The notes under the pieces are model-generated. The model did not search any database. It saw only the letters and a list, made by a program, of their open reading frames with translations, and was not told the DNA's origin. A stretch of 64,000 nt of DNA, taken from NCBI GenBank assembly GCA_026390435.1, contig JAPLFY010000036.1:1-64000 (forward strand), given 5' to 3'. Below, in pieces: positions 36,553-45,965 of the stretch (its first letter is position 1; each line of letters opens with the position of its first letter). The position numbers and the translations under genes are program-made. The DNA is from Pseudomonadota bacterium. Lineage in GTDB: Bacteria > Bdellovibrionota_B > Oligoflexia > Oligoflexales > CAIYRB01.

Positions 36553-36587
36553 AACCCCTTTGACTTTATCTTTAATTCAAAGGGGTT
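36553..36587. terminator. Hairpin between SH3 lipoprotein and HD-GYP genes
   Basis: A 9-bp perfect inverted repeat (AACCCCTTT and AAAGGGGTT) with a 17-base loop lies 17 bases after the SH3 lipoprotein stop. The loop is T-rich, but no T-run follows the stem, so it could be a weak terminator or a processing stem. Confidence 0.4.
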
Positions 36588-36603
36588 ACCCAAAACCCAG
36601 GAC

Positions 36604-37017
36604 TTACTTAACTTTCTTCAGGAACTTCTCTGAAACGAACTCACTCTCAGCAATTTTGCACCAGCTCTTCTCGCAGCTAAGTGCCTCCACCTTGTCACCA
36701 GCGCTCAACTTGCGTACGACTGGTTCTTCTGTGCTAGGGCCCTTGCGGACATTAAGTTGTGTCGATTTTACGACAAAAGCAGCTACCGTTGCGGGCACAG
36801 CTTCCTTCGCGGCGTTCACCGCTGGTTCGCTTTTTTCCGCAGTGACAGTATCAGCGGCGCCCACGCCTGAAGGCTTGGAGACACCTTCACCAGCATCAGC
36901 ACCGGGAGCATCAGGAGCCTTCTGCTCAACTGCCACTGGTTCCTTCGCTGTATTCTCATCTTCGGAGCAAGACCACGTCAGCATCAACGACAGCAGTATT
37001 CCTAATCTCAAAACCAT
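36604..37017 (-). CDS. SH3-domain lipoprotein
   Basis: A 137-residue protein. The signal peptide ends with LTWSC, so Cys17 would be lipidated. A low-complexity Ala/Glu/Pro linker (about 20-80) joins it to a bacterial SH3 domain: LNVRKGPSTEEPVVRKLSAGDKV and then WCKIAESEFVSEKFLKKV. Bacterial SH3 domains bind peptidoglycan peptides or partner proteins in the envelope. The pairing of Cys in SCEKSWC near residue 115 could form a disulfide in the periplasm. It lies between lptG and the HD-GYP gene, with its own gap on both sides. Confidence 0.8.
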   Translation of the reverse strand: MVLRLGILLSLMLTWSCSEDENTAKEPVAVEQKAPDAPGADAGEGVSKPSGVGAADTVTAEKSEPAVNAAKEAVPATVAAFVVKSTQLNVRKGPSTEEPVVRKLSAGDKVEALSCEKSWCKIAESEFVSEKFLKKVK

Positions 37018-37100
37018 TGCCTAAACCTCCACAGATGTTTGAGCGCCACAGATAGTCAAACTAGTACCAAAGCATATTGCGACTAATCCTAGAGGTCAAC

Positions 37101-38189
37101 TCAGAGCTTTTGACCCATCCAAGCATCAATCCCAATAATTGCCGACACAATAAAATTAGGCATCCACGCTGCAAGAAAGGGGTGCAGCGCTCCTTGCAGC
37201 CCCAGAGCACGTGAAGCGCTCATCACAAACCAGTAGCTAATTCCAATGAAGAAGGCGACCAATACGCCCCTCGCGGTTTCAGTACTACGCTCCGATTTGT
37301 AACCAAACTTGAGTCCGATAAGGCTCACAACAAAGGCTGCGAATGGGTAGGCAATCTTTCCCTGCAGGTCTACACGATAGGGCATCGTGTCAGCACCGGA
37401 CTGCTCGCCCCTCTCCACCAACTCGCTCAATTCGAAAATACTTAATTCATTAGGTTTACGTCTTTCCTTCTTCAACTTTGCGGGCTCAATCGGCAGCGCC
37501 AGCTTCAGGCTGTCCGTATAATCTACTCTATCTAGTGTTCCATCCCGTTTAAAATGAACAGCATTAATCCCTTTTAAACGCCATATATTCTGGTCCGGAA
37601 GATAAGCAGCAGTCCTGGCCCGGAGGGTGCGAATAGGCCGAAAATTTGACCGCAATTCAACAATTTCTACATTACTTAAAACCTGACTAATAGGCTCAAA
37701 CTCCTGGAAGTTCAACAAACTCTGGCCATGTCTAAACCACTTAACAGTTGAGGCAATCTGATCATCCCGAATGCCCCGCATTTCCACTTCCTGGATATAG
37801 TGCACCCGCTGCGCCAGTCGAGGCAACCAAAGCTCACCCGCTACTAGAGCGATCACACTCAATCCGAGCCCGCCGTAGGCCAACCCCCTACCAATCTGCC
37901 AGGCGCTCATACCAGCTGCCCGCATGGCCGTGATCTCGTTGGTCCGACTCAAAAAGATCATGGTGATGACGGATGACAGTAAAGCCGCTATTGGCAGAGC
38001 CTGAACTACTTGAGCCGGAATTTGGTATAGATAGAACCTAAATATCATTATCGCAGAAGGATTATACTCCGCAAAATCCTTCGAAGACTTATGAATCAAA
38101 TCAAACAGCACAAACAGAAAAACTGTCAGCAAAATCGTGCCGAACACATATTTCAAATAATCTCGAATGATATAAAAAAAAAGTGTCAT
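37101..38189 (-). CDS. lptG: LPS export ABC transporter permease LptG
   Basis: A 362-residue inner-membrane permease of the YjgP/YjgQ family. Three N-terminal helices (about 10-30, 52-75 and 96-118) and three C-terminal helices (from about residue 275) flank a periplasmic beta-jellyroll. The TNEITAMRAAGMSAWQI stretch is the coupling loop. With LptF, LptB and LptC it extracts lipopolysaccharide from the inner membrane, so the cell has an LPS-bearing outer membrane. No lptF is adjacent. The start overlaps the stop of the upstream lipoprotein gene by four bases, so the two are coupled. Confidence 0.88.
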   Translation of the reverse strand: MTLFFYIIRDYLKYVFGTILLTVFLFVLFDLIHKSSKDFAEYNPSAIMIFRFYLYQIPAQVVQALPIAALLSSVITMIFLSRTNEITAMRAAGMSAWQIGRGLAYGGLGLSVIALVAGELWLPRLAQRVHYIQEVEMRGIRDDQIASTVKWFRHGQSLLNFQEFEPISQVLSNVEIVELRSNFRPIRTLRARTAAYLPDQNIWRLKGINAVHFKRDGTLDRVDYTDSLKLALPIEPAKLKKERRKPNELSIFELSELVERGEQSGADTMPYRVDLQGKIAYPFAAFVVSLIGLKFGYKSERSTETARGVLVAFFIGISYWFVMSASRALGLQGALHPFLAAWMPNFIVSAIIGIDAWMGQKL

Positions 38190-38629
38190 GCCTCTTTGCC
38201 GCTTCTAGCCCTTTCAGTCCGATCTGGCAGAAACCTAACTGCACGCGCACGCAGGAGGGGAAGACCCTTTTTTCCACTCTCTATGGAGCCAAGCACCCGG
38301 ACTGATCCAGACTGCTCGAACGCGCCAATAGGAACATCCGTACCAATCTCTGACAACACTACCAGTAACCGACCTGCATCATCGAACAACACAAAATATG
38401 TCCCATGCTCACTTAAATCTGTTATCCGCCCCTCCATGACTACGTCACTAGCTGTGACCTCGCCAGTTCCTAGGTGCACGCCTCGCAGCGTAAGCTCCTC
38501 AGGACTTGCAAAAATAGTCTTTCCGTACTTCGCGAATATCCAACTATCAAAATCTCGGCAAAGATTCCCGCCACCAAAACAGCCCGAAAGACAAAACAAT
38601 AGTCCTATGCAGGAAAGGAATCTAACCAT
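38186..38629 (-). CDS. Small lipoprotein upstream of lptG
   Basis: A 147-residue protein with a lipoprotein signal peptide; the lipobox LSGC places the lipidated Cys at 17. The mature part is beta-rich (for example HGTYFVLFDDAGRLLVVLSEIG) and ends in Arg/Glu-rich sequence. An OB-like fold is possible from the VRVLGSIES and LLRARAVRFLP strands. I do not recognise a family. The four-base overlap with lptG suggests a role in envelope or LPS assembly, but that is inference from position only. A terminator for the ribosomal operon lies just upstream of it. Confidence 0.6.
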   Translation of the reverse strand: MVRFLSCIGLLFCLSGCFGGGNLCRDFDSWIFAKYGKTIFASPEELTLRGVHLGTGEVTASDVVMEGRITDLSEHGTYFVLFDDAGRLLVVLSEIGTDVPIGAFEQSGSVRVLGSIESGKKGLPLLRARAVRFLPDRTERARSGKEA

Positions 38630-38695
38630 GGCTATCGCTCCCTGTCTGGCAATACCACAAGCATATCATATCCCTAGCGCCGCTCATAAATCGAG

Positions 38696-38724
38696 ACACA
38701 AAAAAACCCAGCTCTACGCTGGGT
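38696..38724 (-). terminator. Rho-independent terminator of the ribosomal protein operon
   Basis: On the minus strand a 7-bp stem (ACCCAGC and GCTGGGT) with a 5-base loop is followed by a run of T. It begins about 30 bases after the rplQ stop and is the first clear terminator after the long S10-spc-alpha cluster. Confidence 0.88.
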
Positions 38725-38753
38725 CAATTGCTTAATCTAACGGGGCAAACCGG

Positions 38754-39200
38754 TCAAACGGATGGCTTTGCGGCCTTCTTAGCTTTTGGCTTGTCACTCT
38801 TAACCGTAGCTTTATTTAGCTCGCCTCCGCTGACTCCCTTCGACTGGTAATCAACTAGCTCTAGGAGAGCTATATCGGCCCCGTCACCGAAGCGGAAACC
38901 CTTCTTCAAGATCCGGGTATATCCACCTGGACGAGTACGAAAGCGGTCGGCCAGATCGCCGAACACCTTGCTAACTGCCTCGTCATCGAATAGATAGCTT
39001 GCAGCCATCCTCCGAGCGTGAAGATCCCCTCTTTTACCGAGGGTAATCATCCTGTCGACTATCCCGCGTAGCTCTTTCGCCTTCGGCACCGTCGTCTCGA
39101 TGCGCTCATGCAACACCAAAGACGTAGCCATATTTCGGAGCATAGCCCTACGATGGGACGAATCCCGACCTAATTTACGATATCCATTAAGGTGACGCAT
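38754..39200 (-). CDS. rplQ: 50S ribosomal protein L17
   Basis: A 148-residue protein of the large subunit, near the tunnel exit. The N-terminus [20 protein letters not shown] is diagnostic, and [19 protein letters not shown] marks the conserved second half. It is about 20 residues longer than many homologues because of a Lys/Ala-rich tail. As last gene of the alpha operon it follows rpoA by 12 bases, and the cluster's clear terminator lies about 30 bases downstream. Confidence 0.97.
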   Translation of the reverse strand: MRHLNGYRKLGRDSSHRRAMLRNMATSLVLHERIETTVPKAKELRGIVDRMITLGKRGDLHARRMAASYLFDDEAVSKVFGDLADRFRTRPGGYTRILKKGFRFGDGADIALLELVDYQSKGVSGGELNKATVKSDKPKAKKAAKPSV

Positions 39201-39212
39201 TTCATCTGCCTC

Positions 39213-40223
39213 TTATTGCTTCGGCTCATCTTCTTGTTTACGTAGAGTGCTTGGGTCAAAACCATCGATCTTCATACCCAAAGACAAACCCATTTCGCTC
39301 AAAATATCTTTGATTTCGTTAAGCGATTTACGGCCAAAATTCTTTGTCTTCAGCATCTCTGACTCAGACTTAGTCACCAACTCACCGATATACTTAATAT
39401 TTGCGTTTTCCAGGCAGTTTGCCGCCCTCACGCTAAGCTCCAGAGAATCAACTGTCTTGAACAGATTCTCGTTGAGGCTAGCCTTACCAGATCCATCGTC
39501 AAACGCTTTGACTTCTTCTTCCTCAGCCTCGTCGAAGTTCACGAAAATCGTGAGCTGCTCTTTCAAAATCTTAGCGGCATAGGCCACTGCATCATCCGGC
39601 CTCACTGCACCGTTAGTCCAAACCTCCAAACTCAACTTATCATAGTCGGTCATCTGACCCACGCGAGCGTTGGACACGTTATAAGCAACACGGCGGACCG
39701 GCGCAAAGATCGAATCGATAGCGATGAAGCCTGTCGCAAGATCCTCAGTGCGATTTGTATCGGCGGAGACGTACCCACGTCCGTGCCGAACAATCATTTC
39801 CATCTCTAACCGACCTTCGTTGTCGATCGTAGCAATCACTTGATCTGGATTAAGGACCTCCACCTCACCGTCTGTCTGGATGTCACCAGCCTTGACGACG
39901 CCCGGCCCGACAGCACTAACCTTCAAAGTTGCGTCTGACTCGCCAAGATACCTCAGGCTAACCTGCTTGAGGTTCAAAATCATATCAGTAACGTCTTCTT
40001 TCACACCAGGCACCGTAGAAAACTCATGGTCCACGCCCTGGATACGAACCGCGACGATCGCAGCGCCGTTTATACTCGAAAGCAATACGCGGCGCAGACT
40101 GTTGCCGAGAGTAAGGCCGTAGCCCCGCTCAAGAGGCTTAGCTACGAATTTTCCATAGGTTTCCTGAAGCACGTCAGCTTCGAGATTTTTCGGACGAATC
40201 AAATCTTGCCAGTTACGATGCAT
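39213..40223 (-). CDS. rpoA: RNA polymerase alpha subunit
   Basis: A 336-residue subunit that dimerises to start polymerase assembly. The N-terminal domain has [18 protein letters not shown] (dimer interface); the C-terminal domain has the DNA- and activator-binding block [15 protein letters not shown] and [12 protein letters not shown] slightly acidic linker joins them. The start is ATG 40223 giving the family-typical MHRNWQDLI; an in-frame codon 27 bases earlier is not supported by homology. It lies between rpsD and rplQ, as in most bacteria. Confidence 0.97.
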   Translation of the reverse strand: MHRNWQDLIRPKNLEADVLQETYGKFVAKPLERGYGLTLGNSLRRVLLSSINGAAIVAVRIQGVDHEFSTVPGVKEDVTDMILNLKQVSLRYLGESDATLKVSAVGPGVVKAGDIQTDGEVEVLNPDQVIATIDNEGRLEMEMIVRHGRGYVSADTNRTEDLATGFIAIDSIFAPVRRVAYNVSNARVGQMTDYDKLSLEVWTNGAVRPDDAVAYAAKILKEQLTIFVNFDEAEEEEVKAFDDGSGKASLNENLFKTVDSLELSVRAANCLENANIKYIGELVTKSESEMLKTKNFGRKSLNEIKDILSEMGLSLGMKIDGFDPSTLRKQEDEPKQ

Positions 40224-40283
40224 AGAAAAACCATCCCTGTTAAGACGCAAGTACGAATTCCAGACCTCGCTCGACCGTCTACC

Positions 40284-40910
40284 TTACTTGGAGTAAAGCT
40301 CGACGATCAGCCGTTCCTTGACGGGAAGCTGGATATCATCACGCGTCGGATTCGACACGATCTTACCAGTACCCTTAGCATGATCAACCTGGAACCACTG
40401 CAAGCCGAGTCTACGAGCAAAAAGCTCCCCAGCCAATTGGAACTGAGTCTTCTTGCTACTTTTCTCGGCAAGCGCCACTACGTCGCCAATCTTGAGACGT
40501 GCACTAGGGATGTTGCAACGCTTCCCATTGATCAGAACGTGGTTATGCCGAACAACCTGACGCCCTTCATTACGGCTACGAGCAAAGCCCATGCGATAGA
40601 CAACGTTATCTAACCGCAACTCCAGATTGCGGAAGAAAATGTCGCTAGTCACGCCACGCTCAGCCACGGACCTCTTGAAAGTCAGACGGAACTGACGCTC
40701 AAGCACGCCATAGACGCGCTTAACCTTCTGCTTTTCCCGCAGCTGAGATCCGTACTCAGACACCTTCGCGCGTCTCTGCCCGTGCTGACCAGGGGCGTAA
40801 CCTTTACGCTCGAAAGCGCATTTGTCGGTCATGCACCGCTCGCCTTTTAGAAACAATTTCGTGCCTTCACGACGGCAAAACCTGCAAACTGGACCTGTAT
40901 ACCTGGCCAA
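40284..40910 (-). CDS. rpsD: 30S ribosomal protein S4 (zinc-type)
   Basis: A 208-residue small-subunit assembly protein. The start is TTG 40910, with GGAGG seven bases upstream, and gives the family-typical MARYTGPVCRFCRREG; starting 24 bases earlier would add residues not seen in S4. Four cysteines (9, 12, 26, 31) form the zinc-binding N-terminal knuckle found in many S4 proteins. The S4 RNA-binding domain follows (RLDNVVYRMGFARSRNEGRQ). It binds 16S rRNA early and lies between rpsK and rpoA. Confidence 0.96.
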   Translation of the reverse strand: MARYTGPVCRFCRREGTKLFLKGERCMTDKCAFERKGYAPGQHGQRRAKVSEYGSQLREKQKVKRVYGVLERQFRLTFKRSVAERGVTSDIFFRNLELRLDNVVYRMGFARSRNEGRQVVRHNHVLINGKRCNIPSARLKIGDVVALAEKSSKKTQFQLAGELFARRLGLQWFQVDHAKGTGKIVSNPTRDDIQLPVKERLIVELYSK

Positions 40911-40957
40911 AGCCAATCCTCCACAAGCGGACAAATTCTAATTATCGGGAAAAACTA

Positions 40958-41341
40958 TCAAACACGACGACGCTTCGGAGGACGACACCCATTGTGTGGT
41001 ATCGGTGTCACATCCTTCAAAAGAGTCACTTTCATACCAACTGCCGAAATCGCCCTAACAGCGCTCTCGCGCCCAGCACCGGGCCCGTTCACCAGAACTG
41101 CCACCGATCTCATGCCGCAATCCATAGCGCGCCTAGCCGCCTCTTCAGCAGCAACCTGTGCAGCAAAAGGCGTACTTTTCCTGGATCCCTTAAAGCCTTT
41201 TGCGCCCGAGGTTGACCAGGACACCACATCGCCATTCACGTCAGTAAAGGTAATGATAGTGTTATTGAACGTAGCCTTCACATGGGCCACACCCATTGGG
41301 ACGTTACGCTTAACTTTTTTCTTTTTCACGGCTGGCTTCAT
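40958..41341 (-). CDS. rpsK: 30S ribosomal protein S11
   Basis: A 127-residue protein of the small-subunit platform, next to the Shine-Dalgarno helix. The family pattern is clear: [19 protein letters not shown], then [19 protein letters not shown], and the basic ending [11 protein letters not shown]. It lies between rpsM and rpsD in the alpha operon. Confidence 0.97.
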   Translation of the reverse strand: MKPAVKKKKVKRNVPMGVAHVKATFNNTIITFTDVNGDVVSWSTSGAKGFKGSRKSTPFAAQVAAEEAARRAMDCGMRSVAVLVNGPGAGRESAVRAISAVGMKVTLLKDVTPIPHNGCRPPKRRRV

Positions 41342-41388
41342 CGGCCACTGTCCTTATCGATTACAGTACCTCTATCGAGTTACTGAGG

Positions 41389-41769
41389 TTACTTAGAGGT
41401 TGGCGCCTTCTTCTTACCGGCGACAGTTTTTCTAGGACCCTTACGCGTGCGAGCGTTGGTCTTAGAACGCTGGCCCCGCACGGGCAACCCGCGACGATGC
41501 CTAATGCCACGGTAGCAGCCCAAATCTACGAGCCGCTTAATGTTCAGTGCAATCTCGCGACGAAGATCACCCTCAACCGTATAAACATCCAAGGCCTTCC
41601 GTATCTCGTTGACCTGACTCGGATCTAAATCACCAGCCTTCATTTTCGGATCCAGACCGGCGGCATCAACAATCTGCTTGCTCACGTGACGACCGACCCC
41701 ATAAATACTCTGCAGCGCTACATCAATGCGCTTATGGTTGGGTAGGTCGACCCCTGCAATACGTGCCAT
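41389..41769 (-). CDS. rpsM: 30S ribosomal protein S13
   Basis: A 126-residue protein of the small-subunit head that contacts the large subunit and t[17 protein letters not shown] at the start and [19 protein letters not shown] in the C-terminal basic tail are diagnostic. The start is ATG 41769; an in-frame ATG nine bases earlier is less typical. It follows rpmJ. Confidence 0.97.
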   Translation of the reverse strand: MARIAGVDLPNHKRIDVALQSIYGVGRHVSKQIVDAAGLDPKMKAGDLDPSQVNEIRKALDVYTVEGDLRREIALNIKRLVDLGCYRGIRHRRGLPVRGQRSKTNARTRKGPRKTVAGKKKAPTSK

Positions 41770-41800
41770 TCTCAACACTCCTCAGTCAGTCAGGCGCGGC

Positions 41801-41914
41801 TCAGCCCTGACGTTGCTTGTGCTTTTTTACTTCGCAGATGATACGGACGACGCCAGAGCGACGGATCACCTTGCATTTATCACAAATCGGTTTGACGCTT
41901 GCGCGAACTTTCAT
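41801..41914 (-). CDS. rpmJ: 50S ribosomal protein L36 (zinc-type)
   Basis: A 37-residue protein. It starts [15 protein letters not shown] and carries Cys11, Cys14, Cys27 and His32, the complete zinc ribbon of the C+ form. It lies between infA (18 bases) and rpsM, its usual place. Confidence 0.97.
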   Translation of the reverse strand: MKVRASVKPICDKCKVIRRSGVVRIICEVKKHKQRQG

Positions 41915-41932
41915 ACCTAACCTCTTAACCTA

Positions 41933-42151
41933 CTATTTAGATCGATAAACAATCCGACCACGGGTCAGATCGTATGGCGAAATCTCCAGCTTAACTTTGT
42001 CACCAGGCAGTATCCTGATGAAATGCATTCTCATCTTCCCACTAATATGGGCAAGAACCTCGTGCCCATTCTCTAACTGAACCTTGAACATGGCATTAGG
42101 TAGCGGCTCTTTCACCGTACCTTCGACTTCGATCACATCTTCTTTTGCCAT
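41933..42151 (-). CDS. infA: Translation initiation factor IF-1
   Basis: A 72-residue OB-fold protein that occupies the A site of the small subunit during initiation. [20 protein letters not shown] and [19 protein letters not shown] are typical. Length matches the family. It lies between adk (143 bases away) and rpmJ; the gap to adk is large enough to hold a promoter, though none is obvious. Confidence 0.97.
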   Translation of the reverse strand: MAKEDVIEVEGTVKEPLPNAMFKVQLENGHEVLAHISGKMRMHFIRILPGDKVKLEISPYDLTRGRIVYRSK

Positions 42152-42294
42152 GCTACCCTGTCATCATTTTTCGTTATAGAATTTGCTTATCGCACTGACC
42201 GACCAACTGCCTTCACCAGCACATGCAAATTTCCGCGGAATAATACCCTAACAATCTCTTGGGAGCAAGCACTGCCTTTGCCGCCAGCACTATT

Positions 42295-42936
42295 TTAAAA
42301 CCCACTGATAGCATCCCTAAGCACACCATAGATTGAGTCGGGGTCCCCAACACCAACAACTTCACGAAAAACACCCTGTTTCCGGTAATACTCGAGTACC
42401 GGCCGAGTCGCCTTCTCGTAAATATCTAGCCTTACGTTAACGCTCGAAGGACTGTCGTCAGGTCTCTGACTCAAATCCCCGCCGCATTTATCGCAAATGC
42501 CTGCAACCTTCGATGGTTGCTCTTTCACATGATATGTCGCCCCACATCCGCCACACACTCGGCGCCCGCTGAGTCGAGCCACCAGCTCTTCCCTAGGGAC
42601 ATCCAACAAAATCGCGGCCTTGACAGGATGCGTGGACTTAAGCGAATCCAGTGCCTCTGCCTGAGAAATATTTCTTGGGTAACCATCCAACAGAATCAGC
42701 TCGCCATCGGCTAATAGAGCCAACTCTTCTCGCAGAATCCCAAAGAGTAATTCGTCCGAAACCAACTCACCTCGCTCCATTACGGCCCCGGCAAGCTTAC
42801 CAATACTAGTTCCAGCCTTGACGTGCTTCCTTAGAGCGTCTCCCGTCGACAGCTTCTTAAAGCCGCCACGCTTAGCTAACAGCTCCGCCTGGGTCCCCTT
42901 GCCTGCACCCGGTGCACCTGTCAACACCACGATCAT
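42295..42936 (-). CDS. adk: Adenylate kinase (zinc LID type)
   Basis: A 213-residue enzyme that interconverts ATP+AMP and 2 ADP. The P-loop is GAPGAGKGTQ. The AMP-binding region has STGDALRKHV and LDGYPRNISQAEAL. The LID carries four cysteines (CGGCGATYHV and CDKCGGDL), the zinc-binding form. The ATG overlaps the secY stop (TAATG), so translation is coupled, as in many spc operons. Confidence 0.97.
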   Translation of the reverse strand: MIVVLTGAPGAGKGTQAELLAKRGGFKKLSTGDALRKHVKAGTSIGKLAGAVMERGELVSDELLFGILREELALLADGELILLDGYPRNISQAEALDSLKSTHPVKAAILLDVPREELVARLSGRRVCGGCGATYHVKEQPSKVAGICDKCGGDLSQRPDDSPSSVNVRLDIYEKATRPVLEYYRKQGVFREVVGVGDPDSIYGVLRDAISGF

Positions 42937-44261
42937 TAGCGAGTCCCCCCGCTGCGGGAACGAACCGCTGTACCCTTCAGAAACGCGTCATAGCGGAGCG
43001 ATTGTCGATGAGCATCGATCTGCCGGAATGTCTCGAGAGCAACACCTACTACGATCAGTAGACTGGTACCGCCGAAGTAAAACTGAACGTTGAACTGACT
43101 GGTAAGAATCGCCGGCAAAACACAGAGCCCAGCCAGATAAATCCCACCTGTGAGTGTAAGCCTGCTAACAACCCTGTCGAGAAACTCGGACGTCCTGGCA
43201 CCAGGACGAATCCCCGGAATAAACCCACCGTGTTTCTTCAAGTTTTCAGCGATATCGTCCGCCTTAAACGTGATCGATGTGTAGAAAAACGCGAAAAACA
43301 CAATCATTAGCACATAAACCAGGTTATAGAACCAACCGCCCGGATGAAACAGCAACCCGAACACACTGCCGATAGGTGTGTCCGGCCAGAGGCCCTGAAT
43401 AGTCACCGGAAACTGCAGAAGTGAACTGGCGAAGATTGGTGGAATAACGCCGGCACTGTTAACTCTCACCGGTAGATGCGAGCTCTGGCCGCCGTAAACC
43501 TTCCGACCAACCTGCCTTTTCGCATATTGAATCGGAATCTGCCTCGCACCCTGCTCTATGAATACTACTCCCGCTGTTACGGCCAGGCAGACGCCTAAAA
43601 TGAGAAGTACTCGAGCAGCGTCCAATTCTGCCGTAGAATATTGCTTGTAAGTATTGGTTATGACACTCGGGATCGTCGCCACTATACCAGCGAAGATAAT
43701 GAGTGACATCCCGTTACCAACACCACGCTCGGTAATTTGCTCTCCGAGCCACATTATAAATGCAGTACCGGCAGCCAACGACAACACTGTAATGAGCTTC
43801 CAACTCAAACCCGGGCTCAATACCATGCTACGACCACCGAAGGCAGAGCCCTCAAGGGTGTTCGCGATCATGAAACCTTGCACAATCGCCAAGATTACAG
43901 CGCCGTATCGAGTATACTGAGTAATCTTTTTCCGCCCAGCATCCCCTTCCTTGGACAACTGCTCCAAGTGAGGCACAACCACAGTCAACAACTGAGCGAT
44001 GATGGAAGCGGAGATGTAGGGCATCACGCCCAGAGCGCACACGCTGAAACGCTGAAGCGCTCCGCCGGAAAACATGTTGAACATGCCAAAAAGATTGGCA
44101 CCCTGGCCCTTAAAGAAATCCGCCAGCGCAGCAGTATCCACGCCAGGAATTGGGATATGAACCCCAATTCTGTACAGCGCCAGGAAACCAAGCGTGAACA
44201 GAATCTTTTTCTGTAAGTGGTTTAACGTACCTTCTGGCAGTTTCGCAATCCGTTGACCCAC
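42936..44261 (-). CDS. secY: Preprotein translocase subunit SecY
   Basis: A 441-residue protein with ten membrane helices that forms the Sec channel. IGVHIPIPGVDTAALADFF follows the first helix; the MPYISASIIAQLLTVV and FFYTSITFKADDIAENLKKHGG blocks and PGARTSEFLDRV are diagnostic. It lies between rplO and adk in the spc operon and shares the start/stop overlap with adk. Confidence 0.97.
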   Translation of the reverse strand: MGQRIAKLPEGTLNHLQKKILFTLGFLALYRIGVHIPIPGVDTAALADFFKGQGANLFGMFNMFSGGALQRFSVCALGVMPYISASIIAQLLTVVVPHLEQLSKEGDAGRKKITQYTRYGAVILAIVQGFMIANTLEGSAFGGRSMVLSPGLSWKLITVLSLAAGTAFIMWLGEQITERGVGNGMSLIIFAGIVATIPSVITNTYKQYSTAELDAARVLLILGVCLAVTAGVVFIEQGARQIPIQYAKRQVGRKVYGGQSSHLPVRVNSAGVIPPIFASSLLQFPVTIQGLWPDTPIGSVFGLLFHPGGWFYNLVYVLMIVFFAFFYTSITFKADDIAENLKKHGGFIPGIRPGARTSEFLDRVVSRLTLTGGIYLAGLCVLPAILTSQFNVQFYFGGTSLLIVVGVALETFRQIDAHRQSLRYDAFLKGTAVRSRSGGTR

Positions 44262-44291
44262 GCCACTCTCCCTTGCGCCTTGACCCTCTGG

Positions 44292-44771
44292 TTACAGAAC
44301 TTGTCCCGTTAGCTTAAGGGTTCCGCCGGCTTTTTCAACAGCTGCTTGCGCTGAGGCACTAGCCCTGTCCACTAGGACAACCAGTTTTTTACTCAACTGA
44401 CCACGGCCCAATAGTTTAACTGGCCATTGCACACGACGTATCAGACCTGCGTCATCCAGGGCCTTCACATCAACCTGGCTACCGTCAGCGAACACATTGA
44501 GCGCATCCAAGTTGACTACGTTGTATTCAACCCTTAGAGAATTGCTGAAGCCGCGCTTCGGAAGTCGCATATATAGCTTCATCTGGCCGCCTTCGAAGCC
44601 CGGGCGAACGTTGCCGCTTTTACGAGCTCGCTGACCCTTGTGGCCCTTACCGGCAGTCTTACCTAGGCCAGAACCTATACCACGCCCTAGACGCTTCCGC
44701 GTCCTATGCGATCCTGGCGCAGGACTCAAATTACCTAGCGATTTCAACTCGCCTTTTTCTGTCGTCGACAT
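44292..44771 (-). CDS. rplO: 50S ribosomal protein L15
   Basis: A 159-residue protein. The N-terminal Gly/Arg-rich block ([20 protein letters not shown]) threads into 23S rRNA, and [23 protein letters not shown] is diagnostic. It lies between rpmD and secY. The length is slightly above the family norm because of an N-terminal extension. Confidence 0.97.
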   Translation of the reverse strand: MSTTEKGELKSLGNLSPAPGSHRTRKRLGRGIGSGLGKTAGKGHKGQRARKSGNVRPGFEGGQMKLYMRLPKRGFSNSLRVEYNVVNLDALNVFADGSQVDVKALDDAGLIRRVQWPVKLLGRGQLSKKLVVLVDRASASAQAAVEKAGGTLKLTGQVL

Positions 44772-44781
44772 ATCTATATCC

Positions 44782-44970
44782 TCAGACCTTCAGCTCGTAG
44801 CTTACTAAATGCTTTACCTTGTTAACCATCCCGCGAATACAATTGTTATCCTTGTGCGTCACCGACTTGCCTATACGGCCTAGCCCTAACGCAATAACAA
44901 TCTTGCGGATCTTCTCCGGCTCACTGATCAAGCTGCGCTCTTGACGCACGACGATCTGTCCCACGGACAC
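44782..44970 (-). CDS. rpmD: 50S ribosomal protein L30
   Basis: A 62-residue protein with the family core [29 protein letters not shown] in two overlapping halves. It follows rpsE by five bases and precedes rplO, the standard order of the spc operon. Confidence 0.95.
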   Translation of the reverse strand: MSVGQIVVRQERSLISEPEKIRKIVIALGLGRIGKSVTHKDNNCIRGMVNKVKHLVSYELKV

Positions 44971-44975
44971 TCTCC

Positions 44976-45542
44976 TTACGCTTTCGCCTTAGAGTCCCGA
45001 AGGGACTTGGCCTTTTTCTTACCATCAAATTCAGAACGCTTCTGCTGCGCGTGCGCTGGGTCGACGCCCTTACGGCTTGCATACTCTTCAATAGTCATCA
45101 ACTGCTTCAGACCATCGATAGTAGCCCTAACCACGCTGCCGGAATTCTTTGTGCCATGAACCTTACACACGATATCCCTGATCCCAGCCATCTCAGTGAT
45201 GATCCGAACGGCACCGCCAGCAATGATTCCCTTACCTTTTTGAGCAGGGTGCATCAGCACCTTGCAAGATCCATAGCAACCTTCTACTTCATAGGGAATG
45301 GTGCCATCAAAAGTGGGAATCCTGATCATATTCTTCTTGGCTTGATCAGACGCCTTGCGAATGGCATCAGGAACCTCGCCAGCTTTACCTAGGCCGAAGC
45401 CCACCCGATCCTTGCCGTCTCCAACAACTACAAGAGCGCTAAAGCTGAAGCGTCGGCCGCCTTTTACAACTTTTGCTACCCGAGCTATATGGACGACTCG
45501 ATCCTGTAACGGTTCGCCTTCTGTTTTTTGTTCCCTTGCCAC
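44976..45542 (-). CDS. rpsE: 30S ribosomal protein S5
   Basis: A 188-residue protein of the decoding site that influences accuracy. The double-stranded-RNA-binding-like N-domain has [18 protein letters not shown] and [17 protein letters not shown]; the C-domain has [15 protein letters not shown] Lys/Arg tail ends the protein. It lies between rplR and rpmD. Confidence 0.97.
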   Translation of the reverse strand: MAREQKTEGEPLQDRVVHIARVAKVVKGGRRFSFSALVVVGDGKDRVGFGLGKAGEVPDAIRKASDQAKKNMIRIPTFDGTIPYEVEGCYGSCKVLMHPAQKGKGIIAGGAVRIITEMAGIRDIVCKVHGTKNSGSVVRATIDGLKQLMTIEEYASRKGVDPAHAQQKRSEFDGKKKAKSLRDSKAKA

Positions 45543-45576
45543 CTGATATCCTCACTAAAGTGAATCGCTGTAAAAT

Positions 45577-45936
45577 TTAGAACTGAAGTCCGCCCTCACG
45601 CGCGCCGTCAGCTAACGCTTTCACGCGCCCGTGGTAGCAAAAGCCGTTTTTATCGAAGACTACCGAGCCAATGCTCTTAGCTTTGCAGCGCTCCGCCAAC
45701 TTTTTACCAAGCTCCTGGCACACTTCAATATTCGCTCTGCGATGCTGACCCTTCTCAAACGAACTCACGCTCGCCAAAGTCACACCCTGCAAGTCGTCAA
45801 TTACCTGAGCATACACGTGACGGTCGGATCGAAATACCGACAACCTAGGACGCTCTCCTGTACCGCCGCCAATTTTGCCGCGGATCCTTTTCTTACGCCG
45901 CTCACGCAGCACTGCTTTTTCAGATGTCTTAGCCAT
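45577..45936 (-). CDS. rplR: 50S ribosomal protein L18
   Basis: A 119-residue 5S rRNA-binding protein. RLSVFRSDRHVYAQVIDD and the ending VVFDKNGFCYHGRVKALADGA-REGGLQF pattern are diagnostic. It lies between rplF and rpsE. Confidence 0.97.
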   Translation of the reverse strand: MAKTSEKAVLRERRKKRIRGKIGGGTGERPRLSVFRSDRHVYAQVIDDLQGVTLASVSSFEKGQHRRANIEVCQELGKKLAERCKAKSIGSVVFDKNGFCYHGRVKALADGAREGGLQF

Positions 45937-45965
45937 GGCTATATCTCGTCTTTCTGAATCACCGA

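Noticed and set aside
43737-44216. Long plus-strand frames inside the ribosomal cluster (also 46.3, 47.2, 48.8 and 49.5 kb)
   Set aside because: They lie opposite highly conserved genes, have no ribosome-binding sites and encode no recognisable fold; they are reading-frame shadows.
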